DNA of 64,000 nucleotides from Chlorella sorokiniana. Taxonomy: Eukaryota > Chlorophyta > Trebouxiophyceae > Chlorellales > Chlorellaceae. Within the stretch, counting starts at the first letter, position 1. Each line of letters opens with the position of its first letter. A model generated the notes under the pieces. That model had not been told where the DNA came from and did no database searches. It saw only the letters and a program-made list of their open reading frames with translations. This document shows positions 53,537 through 64,000 of this stretch, piece by piece. A program made the position numbers and the translations under genes. The stretch is taken from the NCBI GenBank assembly GCA_025917655.1, contig CP084620.1, positions 2,108,001-2,172,000 on the forward strand, in the 5' to 3' direction.

Positions 53537-55347
53537 GTGGCCGTTCAATGTATCTCCTCGAGGCTTAGTGCTCATACGGCGCTCCCCGTTTCTGCCGCCG
53601 GCGCTCTGCCGCTCCTCCGCCCACAGGTACACGCCAGCGCGGCTCGTGCGCTGCCGCATCGCCAGGACCGCATAGCCAGTGACGGCAGCTGGTCGGGCAC
53701 TGCCTCCATTCCAGCACGTGAAAGCAGCAGCCAGCAGCCCTATGTGATCGGTTCCAGCACGCCCGCGTCAGGGGAGACGGCGCCGCTCGTGCCGCCCGTG
53801 AGCGACGCTGCGCTAGACCGCCTGGCAGACCTGCTGCAGCGTGCCCGTGGCACGCTGGTGCTCACCGGCGCCGGGTGTAGCACGGAGAGTGGTGTGCCAG
53901 ACTACCGGGGACCTGCAGGGGCATACACCACCAGCAACTTTAAGCCGATGACGCATCAACAGGCAAGGCTGGATGCCGGCTGGGCTTGACAACAGGCGCA
54001 GGCGCTCTCCTGGGTCTGCCGAGGCCGCCGCCCTGCCGGCAGCATTCAGGCGTGAAGCACACCCCCGCTCTCCACGCAGTTCATGGCTTCTCATGAAAAC
54101 CGCGCGCGCTACTGGGCCAGGAGCTTTGCGGGCTGGCACAGGTTTTCCGGCGTGCAGCCCAATGCCGCGCATGAGAGCCTCGCGAGGCTGCAGCATCGCG
54201 GTGGGTCGCATGCTGCCGCCGCCACTCTGCCGGCACTGCTGCGAGGGATGTGGGGCCAAGGCTGAACTCACCACCCGCTCTGCAGGCTGGGCGCAGTCCC
54301 TGGTCACACAGAATGTGGACCGCCTGCACCAGAAGGCGGGCAGCCGGGCGTGCTGGAGCTGCACGGCACAACGCACGAGGTTGTGTGCATGGGCTGCGGC
54401 CGCCTGTCCTGCCGGCACGAGTTCCAGGGCACGCTGGCCGCCCTTAACCCGGACGCGGCGGCGGCTGCGGCGGCGCTGACTGCGCAGCAGAATGCTGCCG
54501 ACGAACGACTGCGAATGCTGCGTGCGGGCACCACGACGGCCGTGCACCCCAGCTTGCGGGTGAGGCGAGCAGGCGTGCCGAACTTCCCTGCTTGGTAGTG
54601 ATGACGCCGCCAACCCTGGTCCTTACTGGCTCAAACCCACTGGCAGGAACAGACCCACGACAACAGCAGCAGCACCAGCGGCGAGAGCAGGGCAGCCCTG
54701 CTGCAGCGGCCCGACGGCGACGCGCAGGCTGTGCGGCGGCCAGACGGCGACGTGGAGCTGGGGGATGCTGCGGGGAGGGGCTTCCGCGTGCCGCCCTGCC
54801 CTGCATGCGGCGGCATCCTCAAGCCTCACGTCGTCTTCTTTGGAGATGGTGGGGAGCCTGGAGCATGGGGGCGGGAAGTGGGAAGTGTTCGCTGAGGGCA
54901 GCTGCAGCAGGGACTGAGCACGTACAGGTTTTTGGACTACACGTACGCCCGCCTGCTGCTGCCGTGCCTGCAGGCATCCCCCTGAGCGGGCACAAGCTGC
55001 GCTGGATCTAGCACGTGGCTGTCGCTCCTGCCTGGTGGTTGGCAGCTCTCTGGCGGTGTGGTCGGCCTTCAGGTGCGGCCTCCTGCGTGCTGCTCGCACT
55101 TTCCACCTGGCCATCGCCCTGCCTTCTGCTCGTCTTGGCAGGCGGTCAACTGCCCTTGGGCCTCCCTGCCGTGGCTCCGCACAGGCTGGTGAAGGCGGCA
55201 GTGGAGGCAGGAGCGGAGCTGGCAATCATCACGGCCGGGCCCACCCGCGCGGATGACCTTGCCCATCTCAAGCTGGAGGGGCGGGCGGGGGAGGCGCTGG
55301 CGCGGCTGGCAGCACACCCTTCACTCCAAGTGCCTCCCATGTACTGA
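53537..55347 (+). CDS. Sirtuin, SIRT4-type (class II) NAD-dependent deacylase
   Basis: The NAD-binding core begins [20 protein letters not shown], followed by [60 protein letters not shown] (catalytic His and first zinc Cys pair), LSCRHEFQ, then an Ala-rich insertion, [30 protein letters not shown] (second Cys pair), [15 protein letters not shown] and [20 protein letters not shown]. These are the SIRT4-type signatures, and the Arg/Ala-rich N-terminus fits targeting to mitochondria or plastid. The enzyme removes acyl groups or transfers ADP-ribose using NAD. No ATG is in frame at the 5' end of the first long exon (GTG at 53537), so the start is not fixed. A one-base loss occurs in the G run at 54346-54348 just before the catalytic His. 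Confidence 0.88.
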
Positions 55348-55613
55348 TGTTTGCCTTACAATCGCAACAATCTGTAATCAAGCCATAGGCTCATGTCTTT
55401 GGCGTGCGTCCCGCCGCCTGCTGCTCAGCACGCCCAGCAGATGGCGCAGGCAGGATTTCTGTCATCTGTTGGTGGAGCTCTGCGCCTGCGCGATCACACA
55501 TCGTGCCACTGATGCGCGCTTCATGCACCACGGCCCCGAGTGTTCCTGCTCGCCGTCCTACCCAGTTGCAGCGTGCTTGGATATGAGGCCTACGCAGACT
55601 GAGAGTAACTGTT

Positions 55614-58600
55614 ATGGCAGCGCGTGATCTTCAGGACTGTGAGGGATATGCCGGGGGACTGGAAACGCCGGAAACGGCGGCCCAGGAAGCCTCTCCTTCT
55701 TTCGACCACTTGCCCCTAGAGCTGCGTCTTAAATGCCTAGCAAACTGTGACTGGCAGACCCTGTCTCGTGCAAGCTGTGCCAGCCGCAGCACACGCGCCC
55801 TGGTGAGGACCTGTCGGGGGCGGGTGCATTGGCGGCAGTATCCTGCCCGACAACTGACCTGCTGCTCTTGTTGTGCTACGCCATGCATGCCCTTTCTGAT
55901 ACCACTGATGCCGCTCCCTGACTGCGACAGGTCTCCTACTTGGTGCGAGCCCCCTACTGGCGCACCTTCAGCGAGGAGCAGCCGGCGGTGCTGACAACCG
56001 AGTTCGCCACGCCGCAGGAGCGCTTTGCGGCCTGCTCCAAGTGGGCGGTGAGCGCAAGCGGCCCTGCAGCAGCGCAAGGCTGGGTGGGACAGCTGGCAGG
56101 CCGCTTGCCTTAACAGGCTGCGTGCATGTGCGTGCCGCTCCCTTGGCTGCCGAGCCCTGCTGCTCGCCTTGGCTGTGACGCGCGCTGGCCTGCATCTGCG
56201 CTGCTGTTGCAGGCTGGCCTGGTCGCGAGCCTGTGCAGCTGGGGCAAACCCGACATCTGCTTTGTGTTTGTCTCCGCACAAAGGTGAAGCGTGGACTGGT
56301 TGCCTTGCCCTGTTCCTGAGGTGTGGCTAGCAGCACTCCCAAGCCGCCGCCTGTTCCGCTGCGCGTGCAGCCATGACAACCTGCCGGCCCTGCTGTGCGC
56401 GCTGCGGAGCAGCCTCCCAACCTGCACGCTACTGGCAGGTGTCGTCGCGCCCGGTGTGTTGGGGCGCACCACGGGTGAGGCGCCGTGCTGCGTGGCTGGC
56501 TGCCGCAACTGTTTGTATAAAAGAAACCAGAAAGAAGAAGGCGAGGGCCGCTGGCCGCCGCACTTGCCCCACGGCCGCGTGTTGGCCCTGCCACCGCTCA
56601 GCGCACGCGCCAGGCTTCTTTTGAGGTTTGAGTTTCGGCTGGGCTGCCTGCCCTCATGCTGGCAGGGCACGGCTCCAGCGTGGAGGTGGAGGGCAGCGAG
56701 CAGGCGGGGCTGGTGGTCAGCGTGCTGCACCTGCCGCTGGGCTCCGAGGTCCACGCCGTGCTGGCAACAGATGGGCTGGTCCCCGACCGCGGCAACCCAG
56801 GTGGGTGCCACAGCTGCGGCACGGGCAAGCGCTGCCCAGCAGGACGCAGCGGCATGGAGGTCGGTCAATGGCGTCCCGGCCGCGCGCTGTTTCAGCGGGC
56901 CGCCCCTGCTTGTGCTCCCCTCTGCAGACTGGCAGCCGCCTGAAGGCCAGCTGCCCGTGGAGCCGGCGCCGCACCCCGCACCTGGGTGCTGCTCAGCGAC
57001 CGCCACGCCCACATGGAGGGGGTGCTGCGTGAGGTGGGGGGTGGCGGCTGCCAGCACCCTTTGTTCTGGTGCTTGTTTTGGGGGCAAGTTGGGCAAGCAC
57101 TTGGTCGTGCAGCCTGTGAGGCTGATGCTTGCGATGCCCCTCGCTGCTGAGGTTCTGGCCGACCCCGTCCCATGCCGCGCCCCCTGCTGTGCAGCTGGAG
57201 CAACGGTATCCTGGCGAGCGGGTGTGCGGGTGAGGGGCCTCAGCAGCACCGTGCAGTTTGGAAGTTATGCAGCCGGCAGCAGTTTGTCTTCACGCCCAAG
57301 CTAGCTCTCGGGACTGTTGGGCAACCCACGAGGCGTGACTCTTGCGGTACTGCCTGCCGTTGCAGGGGCATGGGCGGCGGCACAGACGGCGCGTCGTCTC
57401 TGATCGTGGGCCTGCCCGGGCGGCCGCCCAGCGACGCGCTGCACGCTGCCATAACGAGCGGCACGCTGCTGCTGTCGATCAGCGGCCCTGGTGTTGAAGC
57501 TGAGCCCATCACCGCCCGTGGCATGCGCTGCATCTCACAGGTGGCGCGTCTGGGGGCCAAGGAGAGGAGGGGTCCACCCCAGGATGCTTGCTGCTGACTG
57601 TCATGTGTGATGCCGGTTCTGCTCCCTGCACTTCTTGTTCTTTGTCCTACTGACCAACCCACCACTCATGCGCGTTCGCCACCCTATCCAAGCACTTCCC
57701 ACCCACCCACCCCCGCCTGCAGCGCTTCATGGTCAGCCAGGTGTCGGCCAACGTGGACCTGTCGCCGGTGGGGCGCGTCACCCTGGTGCAGCAGCTGCAG
57801 AACAGCATCGGGCTGGCCACGGGGACGGGTGGGTGGGTGGGTGGGTGGGCTTCCACATGGGCAGAGCGGGGGGATGCAAGCGGCTGCAGAGGGCAGTAAT
57901 GGAGGCTGTGCCCGTCGGGTGGGAAGCACATCCAACGTCACTTTGGCTTCCTGTCTTCCTGTTGATCCCTCGCTCTGGCCCCCTGTCCCGCCCACAGACA
58001 GCCTCACCTGGGTTCCCGTGGGCAGCAGCTTCACGCCCACCAGCGCCCTGGTGTCGGCGCTTCAAGCACAGGGCGCCAACGTCGCCCCCGTGCCCCGCTC
58101 TTCTTCGGCGTGCGCAACCCGGGAGGCAGCCTGGCCGACGACGATCCGTGCAGGATGGTCATGCTGCAGGTGGGTGTGAAGAAGGGAGGGGGGAGGGATT
58201 CTGGACTGGGGTGCGCAACAAGGCAGAGGTGACCCTGCATCCCACGCTGTGTGCGCTCCCACGTTCCCAGGGCGTTCTAAGGCATGGATGTCTTCTCCCA
58301 GCACTGCTTCAACAACGCATATTGCCCCCTTCCTCCCACACACAGATGCATGACCCCAACAACCTCATGCGTACCAGCGGGTATGTCAGCATACAGTACC
58401 CCGTGCAGCGCGGCATGCTGGCCGCCTTTACACGCCCGAGCCGCGCCTCAGCCGCCAGCAGCTCCACGAGCGCCTCGATGAAACCGCGCACCGCGGGGCG
58501 GCAAAGGTGGGTGGTGGGTGGGGGTGGGTCGTCTGCATGCCTGTCCTCGCTGTCAGCAGCCCTGGGCAGAAGCAGGCGTTCCGGTGTGCACTTGCAAGGG

Positions 58601-59481
58601 AGTGGTTGCTGTGCTGAACGGGCTGTCTGAACATGCTCACTGCCCAACTGTGATCAGCAGGCCACCATGCCCAGCCGACAGAAGGGTTAAGCAGCCGCAG
58701 CACCCCGAGGAGCAGGATCCGCTCCACACGGTGAGCCGCCCAGCCTCAACCCGGCTCCTGGTCCCAGCCGTTTCCGCCAATCGGCGCATGGCTGGGCCTG
58801 TGCGCTGCGTGTCGCCGCCTTGCCGAAGCTCTCTTGCCCTGCCTGATTCTGCCCCTCGGCCCTCCTCCCCCGCTGTTCCCTGCTGTGTGCCCAGGTGCTG
58901 AGCGCCGACCCCGCACCTGTGATGGGCTGCCTGCTGTTCCCCTGCGTGGCCAAGGGGCGACGCTACTACGACGAGCCCATCGTGGAGTCCTCCCTGGTGC
59001 AGGCAAGCAGGGGTGAAGGGACGGCAGGCGTGGAAAGTGGCTGGCTGCCCTTGTCTTCTCAACCCCCTGGCAATATGTGGGCAGGCGTGCTGACCTGACC
59101 TGTGCTTAATGTTTGGGCTGATCTCCCCCCCCCACACACACACACCACCCTACAGGCCGCCTTCCCTGGCTCCGCCCTGTGTGGCTTCTTCTGCAACGGT
59201 GAGATTGGACCCACCCCCCGGACGAGCTGGGGATGGGGGAGCTGCCGGAGACGCGCATGATGGGCTACAGCACGGGTGGGTGGAGGAACAGCAGTCCTGG
59301 CCCGCAAGCCAACACCTGCCCTGCAACGCTGGCCGGCCCTTGCTCTCAGAAACTACGTCAGCCAGGGCGGTGCTGGCGGTGCCTCACCACGCGCTGTCGT
59401 CCACCTCAACCCACCCTCGCAGTCGCTTGCATGCTCAAGCTCAGCGCGGCGCCACCACCGCCAGCAGAGTGGTTTGGCTGA
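55614..59481 (+). CDS. F-box protein with FIST domains (FBXO22-like)
   Basis: Starts at 55614 (MAARDLQDCEGYAGGLETPE). The F-box is FDHLPLELRLKCLANCDWQT and LSRASCASRSTRALV. FIST N-type elements follow over many short exons: PDICFVFVSAQ, LPALLCALRSSLPTCTLLAG, SLIVGLPGRPPSDALHAAI. The FIST C part has GNVAPVPLFFGVRNPGG-like sequence after a shift, MHDPNNLMRTSGYVSIQYPV, MGCLLFPCVAKGRRYYDEP, and LCGFFCNGEIGPTPDELGMG, the conserved final signature. The last exon ends AAPPPPAEWFG at 59481. It likely acts as a substrate adaptor of an SCF ubiquitin ligase, with the FIST part as a small-molecule or substrate sensor. Shifts near 58100 and at 59213-59218 fall in C-rich runs. Confidence 0.82.
57827..57849 (+). 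repeat. (GGGT)n run with G-quadruplex potential
   Basis: Five or six consecutive GGGT units in an intron of the F-box/FIST gene, directly after a donor site. Four or more G triplets separated by single T satisfy the simple quadruplex pattern on the transcribed RNA. Confidence 0.75.
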
Positions 59482-60605
59482 CAGCTGAACCGGGATGCAC
59501 TTGCTCCTCTGCCCCAGACAACGGATGCTATTGATGCTGCAACGTGTGCCTCTGCTACTTCTCTGCTGTTGCCTTCCAAACTTGCAGTGGCCGCCAACTT
59601 CATTTTGTAGGCCTTCTCTCTTGAGGTCTTGAGGACCGCTGTTGCCATGCTCCTCACCCACGCCTGGAACATGGTTGCGTGGTGTGGGTATGAGTGCTGT
59701 TGCCATGCTCCTTGCCCATGCCTCGCGTGTGACTGCGTGATGTGTTTGTTGAACTTGAACCTTGCGTGTTGCAATCCTGCCACGCTCCTGTCTTTCCTTC
59801 TTGTTTCTCTTAAGCAGGCCATAAACCTGCAGCTGTCATTGCAAGCCTTGTACCTGCTATCAGATCTGCCATTGCCAGTTGCACCCAGAGGCGAGGGTCA
59901 CTCCAAGTTGGTGCGGCGTGGCGCCATGAGGGCTCCATATGCAGTATCACGTCAGTGAAAACTGGCGTGGATGAGCCGCATGGCCAGCCCCTCTGCGCCT
60001 ATCTCAATGGGAAGCGGCCACCTGCACGAGCATCGCTGCCGCTGCCAGCTTGTCAGCAGGCTGCTGTGCTGCCGCCCTCCACCTGCAGCCGTTACGTTAA
60101 AGTTAGGTTGGCGAACTGTAATCAGGCAAGCGGTGTTGCAAATAAGCAGACATCCACTTGTAAATCACTATGTTACAGTGATTGCACATTGTATGTACAT
60201 GCAGGCAAGGGCGAGCGGGGCTGCAATGGAGTGGTACAGGGTTGTCCTGGGCAGTCCGTCAAGCAAGCAACAGGAACCAGAACAGGATTGCAACCGCCAA
60301 AGTGGGCGATGCTGTGGAACAGATGAGGGCAGCCGAACGGCTGTGTGCTGTAGTGTAATCAAAGTAAACAGTCGATTGTCAGTGCAAGCAGTGACACAAT
60401 GTCAAGTTCAGCATTTGGGGGCAGAGCAGTGTCGCACGAGTCAGTAACAACGAGCGGGGGCTCGGGGGAAAGGGTTCGGTTTGAGCAGAGCGGCGCGTTG
60501 TGGCCGTTGACAAAGTTGTTGTTTGAAAGTTGCGTGCTGTTGGCAGAGGATCAGCGCATCTGTGTAGCGACTGGTTTGTGCTGCTTGACGCACAAAGGGT
60601 GTTGT
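59482..60605. other. Intergenic between convergent genes, about 1.1 kb
   Basis: 3' flanks of the F-box/FIST gene (plus) and PP2C copy 2 (minus). It contains a 58-bp direct repeat (59638-59686 and 59696-59744) and several TGTAA words (for example near 60117 and 60353), the usual poly(A) signal of green algae, which could serve the plus-strand gene only if its 3' UTR is long. No exon is recognised. Confidence 0.5.
59638..59744 (+). repeat. 58-bp direct repeat, two copies
   Basis: 59638-59686 and 59696-59744 share GCTGTTGCCATGCTCCT, then a CCCA-GCCT block and GCGTG(G/A)TGTG. Copies are imperfect, so the duplication is not very recent. It lies in the 3' region of the F-box/FIST gene. Confidence 0.75.
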
Positions 60606-62300
60606 TCAGCAGGGCAGGAAGGCCACCGCGACCGTGATGTCGTCCATGTGGGTGCCGCGGTAGGCTGTGGCCCACTTGCGACGGGCAGCCTGCAGGATCT
60701 CGCCTGCGGCCTCCGACGCGCTTGTGCAGCTGCAGGACAGGGGCAGAGAATGGGGAAGAATCGGGTCATACACAGACCAAATGACAGCTAAGCAGGGTGC
60801 GCAAGCACTCAATGGCAAACGCCGCAGCAGGCAAGGAGCCCCAAGCAGCCCATGCCCACCTGAGCGCGATGGCCACCGCGTCGGCGTTGCCCACCACGTC
60901 CCACAGCCCGTCGCAGCCCAGCACCAGCACGTGGCGCGCGGGGGGCAGGGGGCCTCCTCGGGGTCGCAGCTGGCGCAGCTGCCGCTGGCCAGGCTGTCCA
61001 GGGGGAGGCGGGGGCCGCAGCTATGGTGTTGAAATCCACAGCGCCCGAGACAGGGTCGCACACCCTGATGGTTATGGCGTCAGGCTCAGAGGTCAGACCC
61101 AGCGGCACCGCCCAGCCGTCGCCCAGCGCGCGGCTCAAGCCCAGCGTGGCCCGTCCGTCCAGCATGACGCTCTTTCCACGCAGGCGGCCACCGCTTTGTG
61201 CGGAGACGACGCAGCCGCGGCCGGAAGCCTCGATGCGAGCGCGTTCCAGTGGGCTGCGGCAGATGGTGGTGGCCAGGGGCTACAGGTAAGCAGCAATGAG
61301 AATGAAGGCAATGCAACAAACGCGGCCATGCTGCGTGGTCAAAGACGCAGACGAGGTAAGAAAGTAGTAAGAGACAAACGGTGCCCCTTTCGGCAATCAA
61401 TAAATAACAAACTGGCTCACCTGCTGGGCTTGTGGTCCCGGGTGAGGGCATGCACCAGCACAGTGGGCCGGGCGGGGCCCTCCACGCTGAGGCCCACCAC
61501 AGCGCGGCAGTCCCCCGCCCATGCCGCTGTGATGCTGCCCGGCTCCACCAGGCACGCCACGCCCGCGGCGCCGCACCTCTTGTAGCGGCCATCGGCCTGC
61601 ATGCTGGCGGCGGCCTGCCGGAAGGCCCTGACGAGGGCGGGCTGCGCCTGCAGCCGGGCGCGGGCTTCTGGCAGCGCTGCGGCCAGCCCCGCGGCTGCAG
61701 CGCGGCTGGCAAGCTCGCCGCCGCGGCCGTGGCCGTCAAAGACGCCCAGCAGCAGGGCGTCGCTGCCCACGGGGCGGCCACGTACGCATCCTGGTTCTCG
61801 CCCTTCCAGCAGTCCATCATGCGGCCGCCGCGCGATAGAATGGCCACGTCTGCAGAGGGAGGATGCAGCTTCAGTTGTAAAAAAGGCCAGGACGGCGCAC
61901 AAGACGTCCAAGGTAGCAACCAGGCGGCGGCACACTAGTCAGCAGGTGCATTGGCTGTCCGCACCTGCAAGCCCGGGCAGCGTGAGCGACGACTCCGTGT
62001 TGAAGCCAACCAGCGTCTGCGGCGAGGCATCCCAGCCCTCCAGCCAGCCGGCCTCGTCGGCGACGAATGCGGGCGGGCCATCTGCTGCACCTTGTGTGTC
62101 GGGGTCGGCGGCGGCAGCCCAGCGGCCCAGCTGCCGCTGCAGGGTGCAGGTGCGCCCTCCTCGGTGAAGGCCTGCTCCACCAGCTGTGCCGTGGTGAGGG
62201 TGACGCCACGGCTCAGAGATGCCCTGAGGAACTCCTCATACACGGGCTGCGCGCGCTCGATGTACGGGGCCGTGCCAGGAAGGCTACCGTGGCAGCCGCG
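60606..62300 (-). CDS. PP2C-family protein phosphatase, copy 2
   Basis: Paralogue of the gene at 46.2-48.1 kb. The N-terminal part reads LPGTAPYIERAQPVYEEFLR, ASLSRGVTLTTAQLVEQAF, then ADEAGWLEGWDASPQTLVGF, which is not obviously shared with copy 1. The PPM domain has DVAILSRGGRMMDCWKGENQ, DALLLGVFDGHGRGGELAS, CGAAGVACLVEPGSITAAWA, GDCRAVVGLSVEG, LTRDHKPSR, LDGRATLGLSRALGDGWAVP, LGLTSEPDAITI, HVLVLGCDGLWDVVGNADAV and DDITVAVAFLPC to the stop at 60606. The region from ITAAWAGDCRAVV to the HKPSR exon end and the DGLWDVVGN exon are nearly identical in DNA to copy 1, which suggests gene conversion or strong constraint. The start is unknown; the first exon may lie above 62300. One-base losses occur near 61780, 62150 and 60948-60952. 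Confidence 0.88.
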
Positions 62301-63086
62301 GCAGGGCGCAGGCGCCGCCGCGGCGCCGCCGCTTGCGGGACGGCGGTTGGCCGGCGGGCCGCTGTGCGTGGCCTGCAGCGTCCAGTCGAGGTGGCAGTGA
62401 TGTCACATGTCTCTCAAGGTCGAAAAGCAGGCTCATCGAAGCCCGCGACATATCGATTCTGGCGGCCGGCATCAACCCTACCCACCTGTAGGCTGCCCGG
62501 GAGCAGGCAGGGACTTCGGCACGAGTTTGCGCAGTCGGGCATGGCATTTCGACGCAGTGAAGGCGTCAACGAAGGATTCTGTCCAACCACGTTTGCGTCG
62601 TCGTTGCAGAATTGCTTGCTAGCGTCGAGACACCAAAACCTTGCAACAAAAGGCCAATTAATAGCCATGATGGGGGCGAAACACCTCTTGATATACAGTT
62701 GTTCCTCCTTTCCAGTTCCCCCATTCCCGCCTGGGGGCGCCAGCATCAACACCTTCTCTGGTTTCTGGCTAGACTTGGGGTTGGTTCCAATCGAATGTGA
62801 ACCTGATTGAAACTGCGCATTATTAAAGAAAATAATGCCTGAAATCCTCTCTTGCAGTTTGAAAGGGTGCTGGTGCCTCACAACCGTGCGGGAGCGCCGG
62901 CGCTCCCATGCGTGGTGCAAAGGAAAGCCAACAGGAATGGCAATGATACAGCAAACCGGGTGGCATCCATGGCAATCAAATCAACCCCGTCAGTCCTCGA
63001 CCGGCATCAAGCCGCAAAGGCCGCATGCGCAGCCTGTGATGCTGCCGCAGGCATCCACGGCAGGCACCGCCACCTGCACTTAGAGG
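62301..63086. other. Intergenic, upstream of PP2C copy 2
   Basis: Between the first recognised exon of PP2C copy 2 and the stop of the GST-like gene. The part below about 62400 may contain further N-terminal coding sequence of the phosphatase. The rest is AT-richer, with no repeat or RNA gene recognised. Confidence 0.4.
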
Positions 63087-64000
63087 CTAGTTGAGGGGCG
63101 CCACAAAAGGCACCCAGGCGTTGACGATGAAGTCATCGGTTGGCTTGCTGGACTGAGCGGAGGGGCGTGCCAGGGCAGTCTTCAGCCAGCGCTCCAGCCT
63201 GTAAGAAAGGAGGTCGGGCACACGGCGGCGGCGTCAGGCACCTTCCCATCAGCTCACCTCTTCCAGACATGACTCTTGCCAGTAGGTTGCAAAAGCACTC
63301 TGTGCCCACACCTGGACTGCTCAACTCCCCGCCTCTACCCCCCCCACACACACACACCTGTCCAGGCTCGCGTCATGCAGCAGCTGCCAGAAGTCGATGC
63401 CGCGATGGGCGGATAGCACCGGCAAGGCGCGCTGCACCAGCGGGGTGGCTGCCACCTCCGCCAGGCTGTACTGCTGCCCCGCAAAGTAGGGGCCTGCATC
63501 AGCACCGTGCACGCGCAGCAAGCCATCCAGCGTCTGCGGCTTGCGGGCGGGGGAGGGGTGCGGCAAAGCGGCACCGACAGTCACAGATCTCTAGAGCAGG
63601 GTGCCCGTCAAAGCACCAGGGAACAGGATGACTTGAGCAGGCATGACATATCCGCTGCCAGCCCCCAGGCGCACATTCAAGGAACACCTCTACTTCACCA
63701 ATACACCCACCCCGCCCCCACCCCCATCCCACCCACCTTCAGCACGTTCAGCAGCTTTGCCTGCGCCTCAGCCACGCCACTGGCTGTGTCGGCACGCAGC
63801 ACGCCGAAGAACGCGGCGGCAAAGTTCTGGCGGAAGTAGTCGACAAACAAACGCACGCGGGCGGTGGCGGCGGCATCTGTCGGCAGCAGGCTGTGCTTGG
63901 GATACTGCGTGGGTGGAGGAGAGGAGGGGGCCGTGGACGAAAAGCTCTCAGTTTGCAGGAGAGGTAGGGGCCTGTGCCTTGCCGCGGCCAGCACCCTCAT
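63087..64000 (-). CDS. Glutathione S-transferase-like protein, C-terminal part (gene continues beyond the window)
   Basis: Three exons are visible: 63904-63737, 63539-63358 and 63198-63087 (stop). The first reads YPKHSLLPTDAAATARVRLF, VDYFRQNFAAAFFGVLRAD, the start of the helical C-terminal domain; its YP-SLLPTD phrase follows the thioredoxin-like domain in GST proteins. The second has LDGLLRVHGADAGPYFAGQQ, YSLAEVAATPLVQRALPVLS, the usual hydrophobic core with a conserved Asp-like position replaced by Glu. The third ends LERWLKTALARPSAQ and FIVNAWVPFVAPLN. The N-terminal glutathione-binding domain, including the catalytic residue, lies past position 64000, so class and activity cannot be told. 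It may be a lambda/omega-like or related GST. Confidence 0.75.

Noticed and set aside
1-64000. Transposable elements, viral insertions, or a self-contained defence system
   Set aside because: I found no reverse transcriptase, integrase, transposase or capsid-like reading, no terminal repeats and no cluster of restriction, toxin or CRISPR genes.

Overview
The window looks like nuclear DNA of a unicellular green alga, most likely a trebouxiophyte (Chlorella-like). The base composition is GC-rich. Genes are dense, lie on both strands and are broken by many short introns, mostly GTGAG...TGCAG. Proteins are rich in Ala/Gln/Gly tracts. Several genes point to a green phototroph: a membrane-anchored rubredoxin of the RBD1 type, a CPL3-type CTD phosphatase with FCPH and BRCT domains, and a LAF3/YtcJ-like amidohydrolase. 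I could follow about 21 protein-coding loci, several of them exon by exon using reading-frame phase and family conservation.

Layout. 0.8-4.6 kb (minus): a seven-exon asparagine-synthase-like enzyme with a C-terminal zinc ribbon, and a secreted CAP (PR-1/SCP) protein. 4.7-14.9 kb: a duplicated, partly decayed block. It holds an intact MFS transporter (minus), a truncated copy of RBD1, an orphan C-terminal piece of acetyl-CoA synthetase, a complete acetamidase/formamidase with a signal peptide, a second copy of that gene's 5' end, a relic of the MFS gene, and the intact RBD1. 15.5-20 kb: a WD40 protein (minus) and an amidohydrolase (plus), transcribed divergently. 20.2-26 kb: a long multi-exon membrane protein with a luminal/extracellular Vps62-like domain. 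26-30 kb: three small genes, including a protein starting MGCCFS that should be doubly acylated. 30.2-46 kb: a GYP7-type TBC Rab-GAP, an ANKRD39 orthologue, RFC1 (the large clamp-loader subunit), an Mpv17-family protein and a small two-helix membrane protein. 46-64 kb: a PP2C phosphatase, CPL3, a SIRT4-type sirtuin, an F-box/FIST protein (FBXO22-like), a second PP2C paralogous to the first, and a partial glutathione S-transferase.

The genes do not form an operon; most are housekeeping or signalling genes placed side by side, often in divergent pairs sharing a short intergenic promoter region. Two features run through the whole window. First, many clearly conserved genes contain apparent one-base frameshifts, mainly in C or G runs, including inside the Walker A motif of RFC1; this looks like uncorrected sequencing error rather than gene death. 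Second, at least four introns whose ends are fixed by protein conservation use a GC donor instead of GT.

Exon limits given to the base were read by hand from splice motifs and phase. Others are approximate and are described as such.
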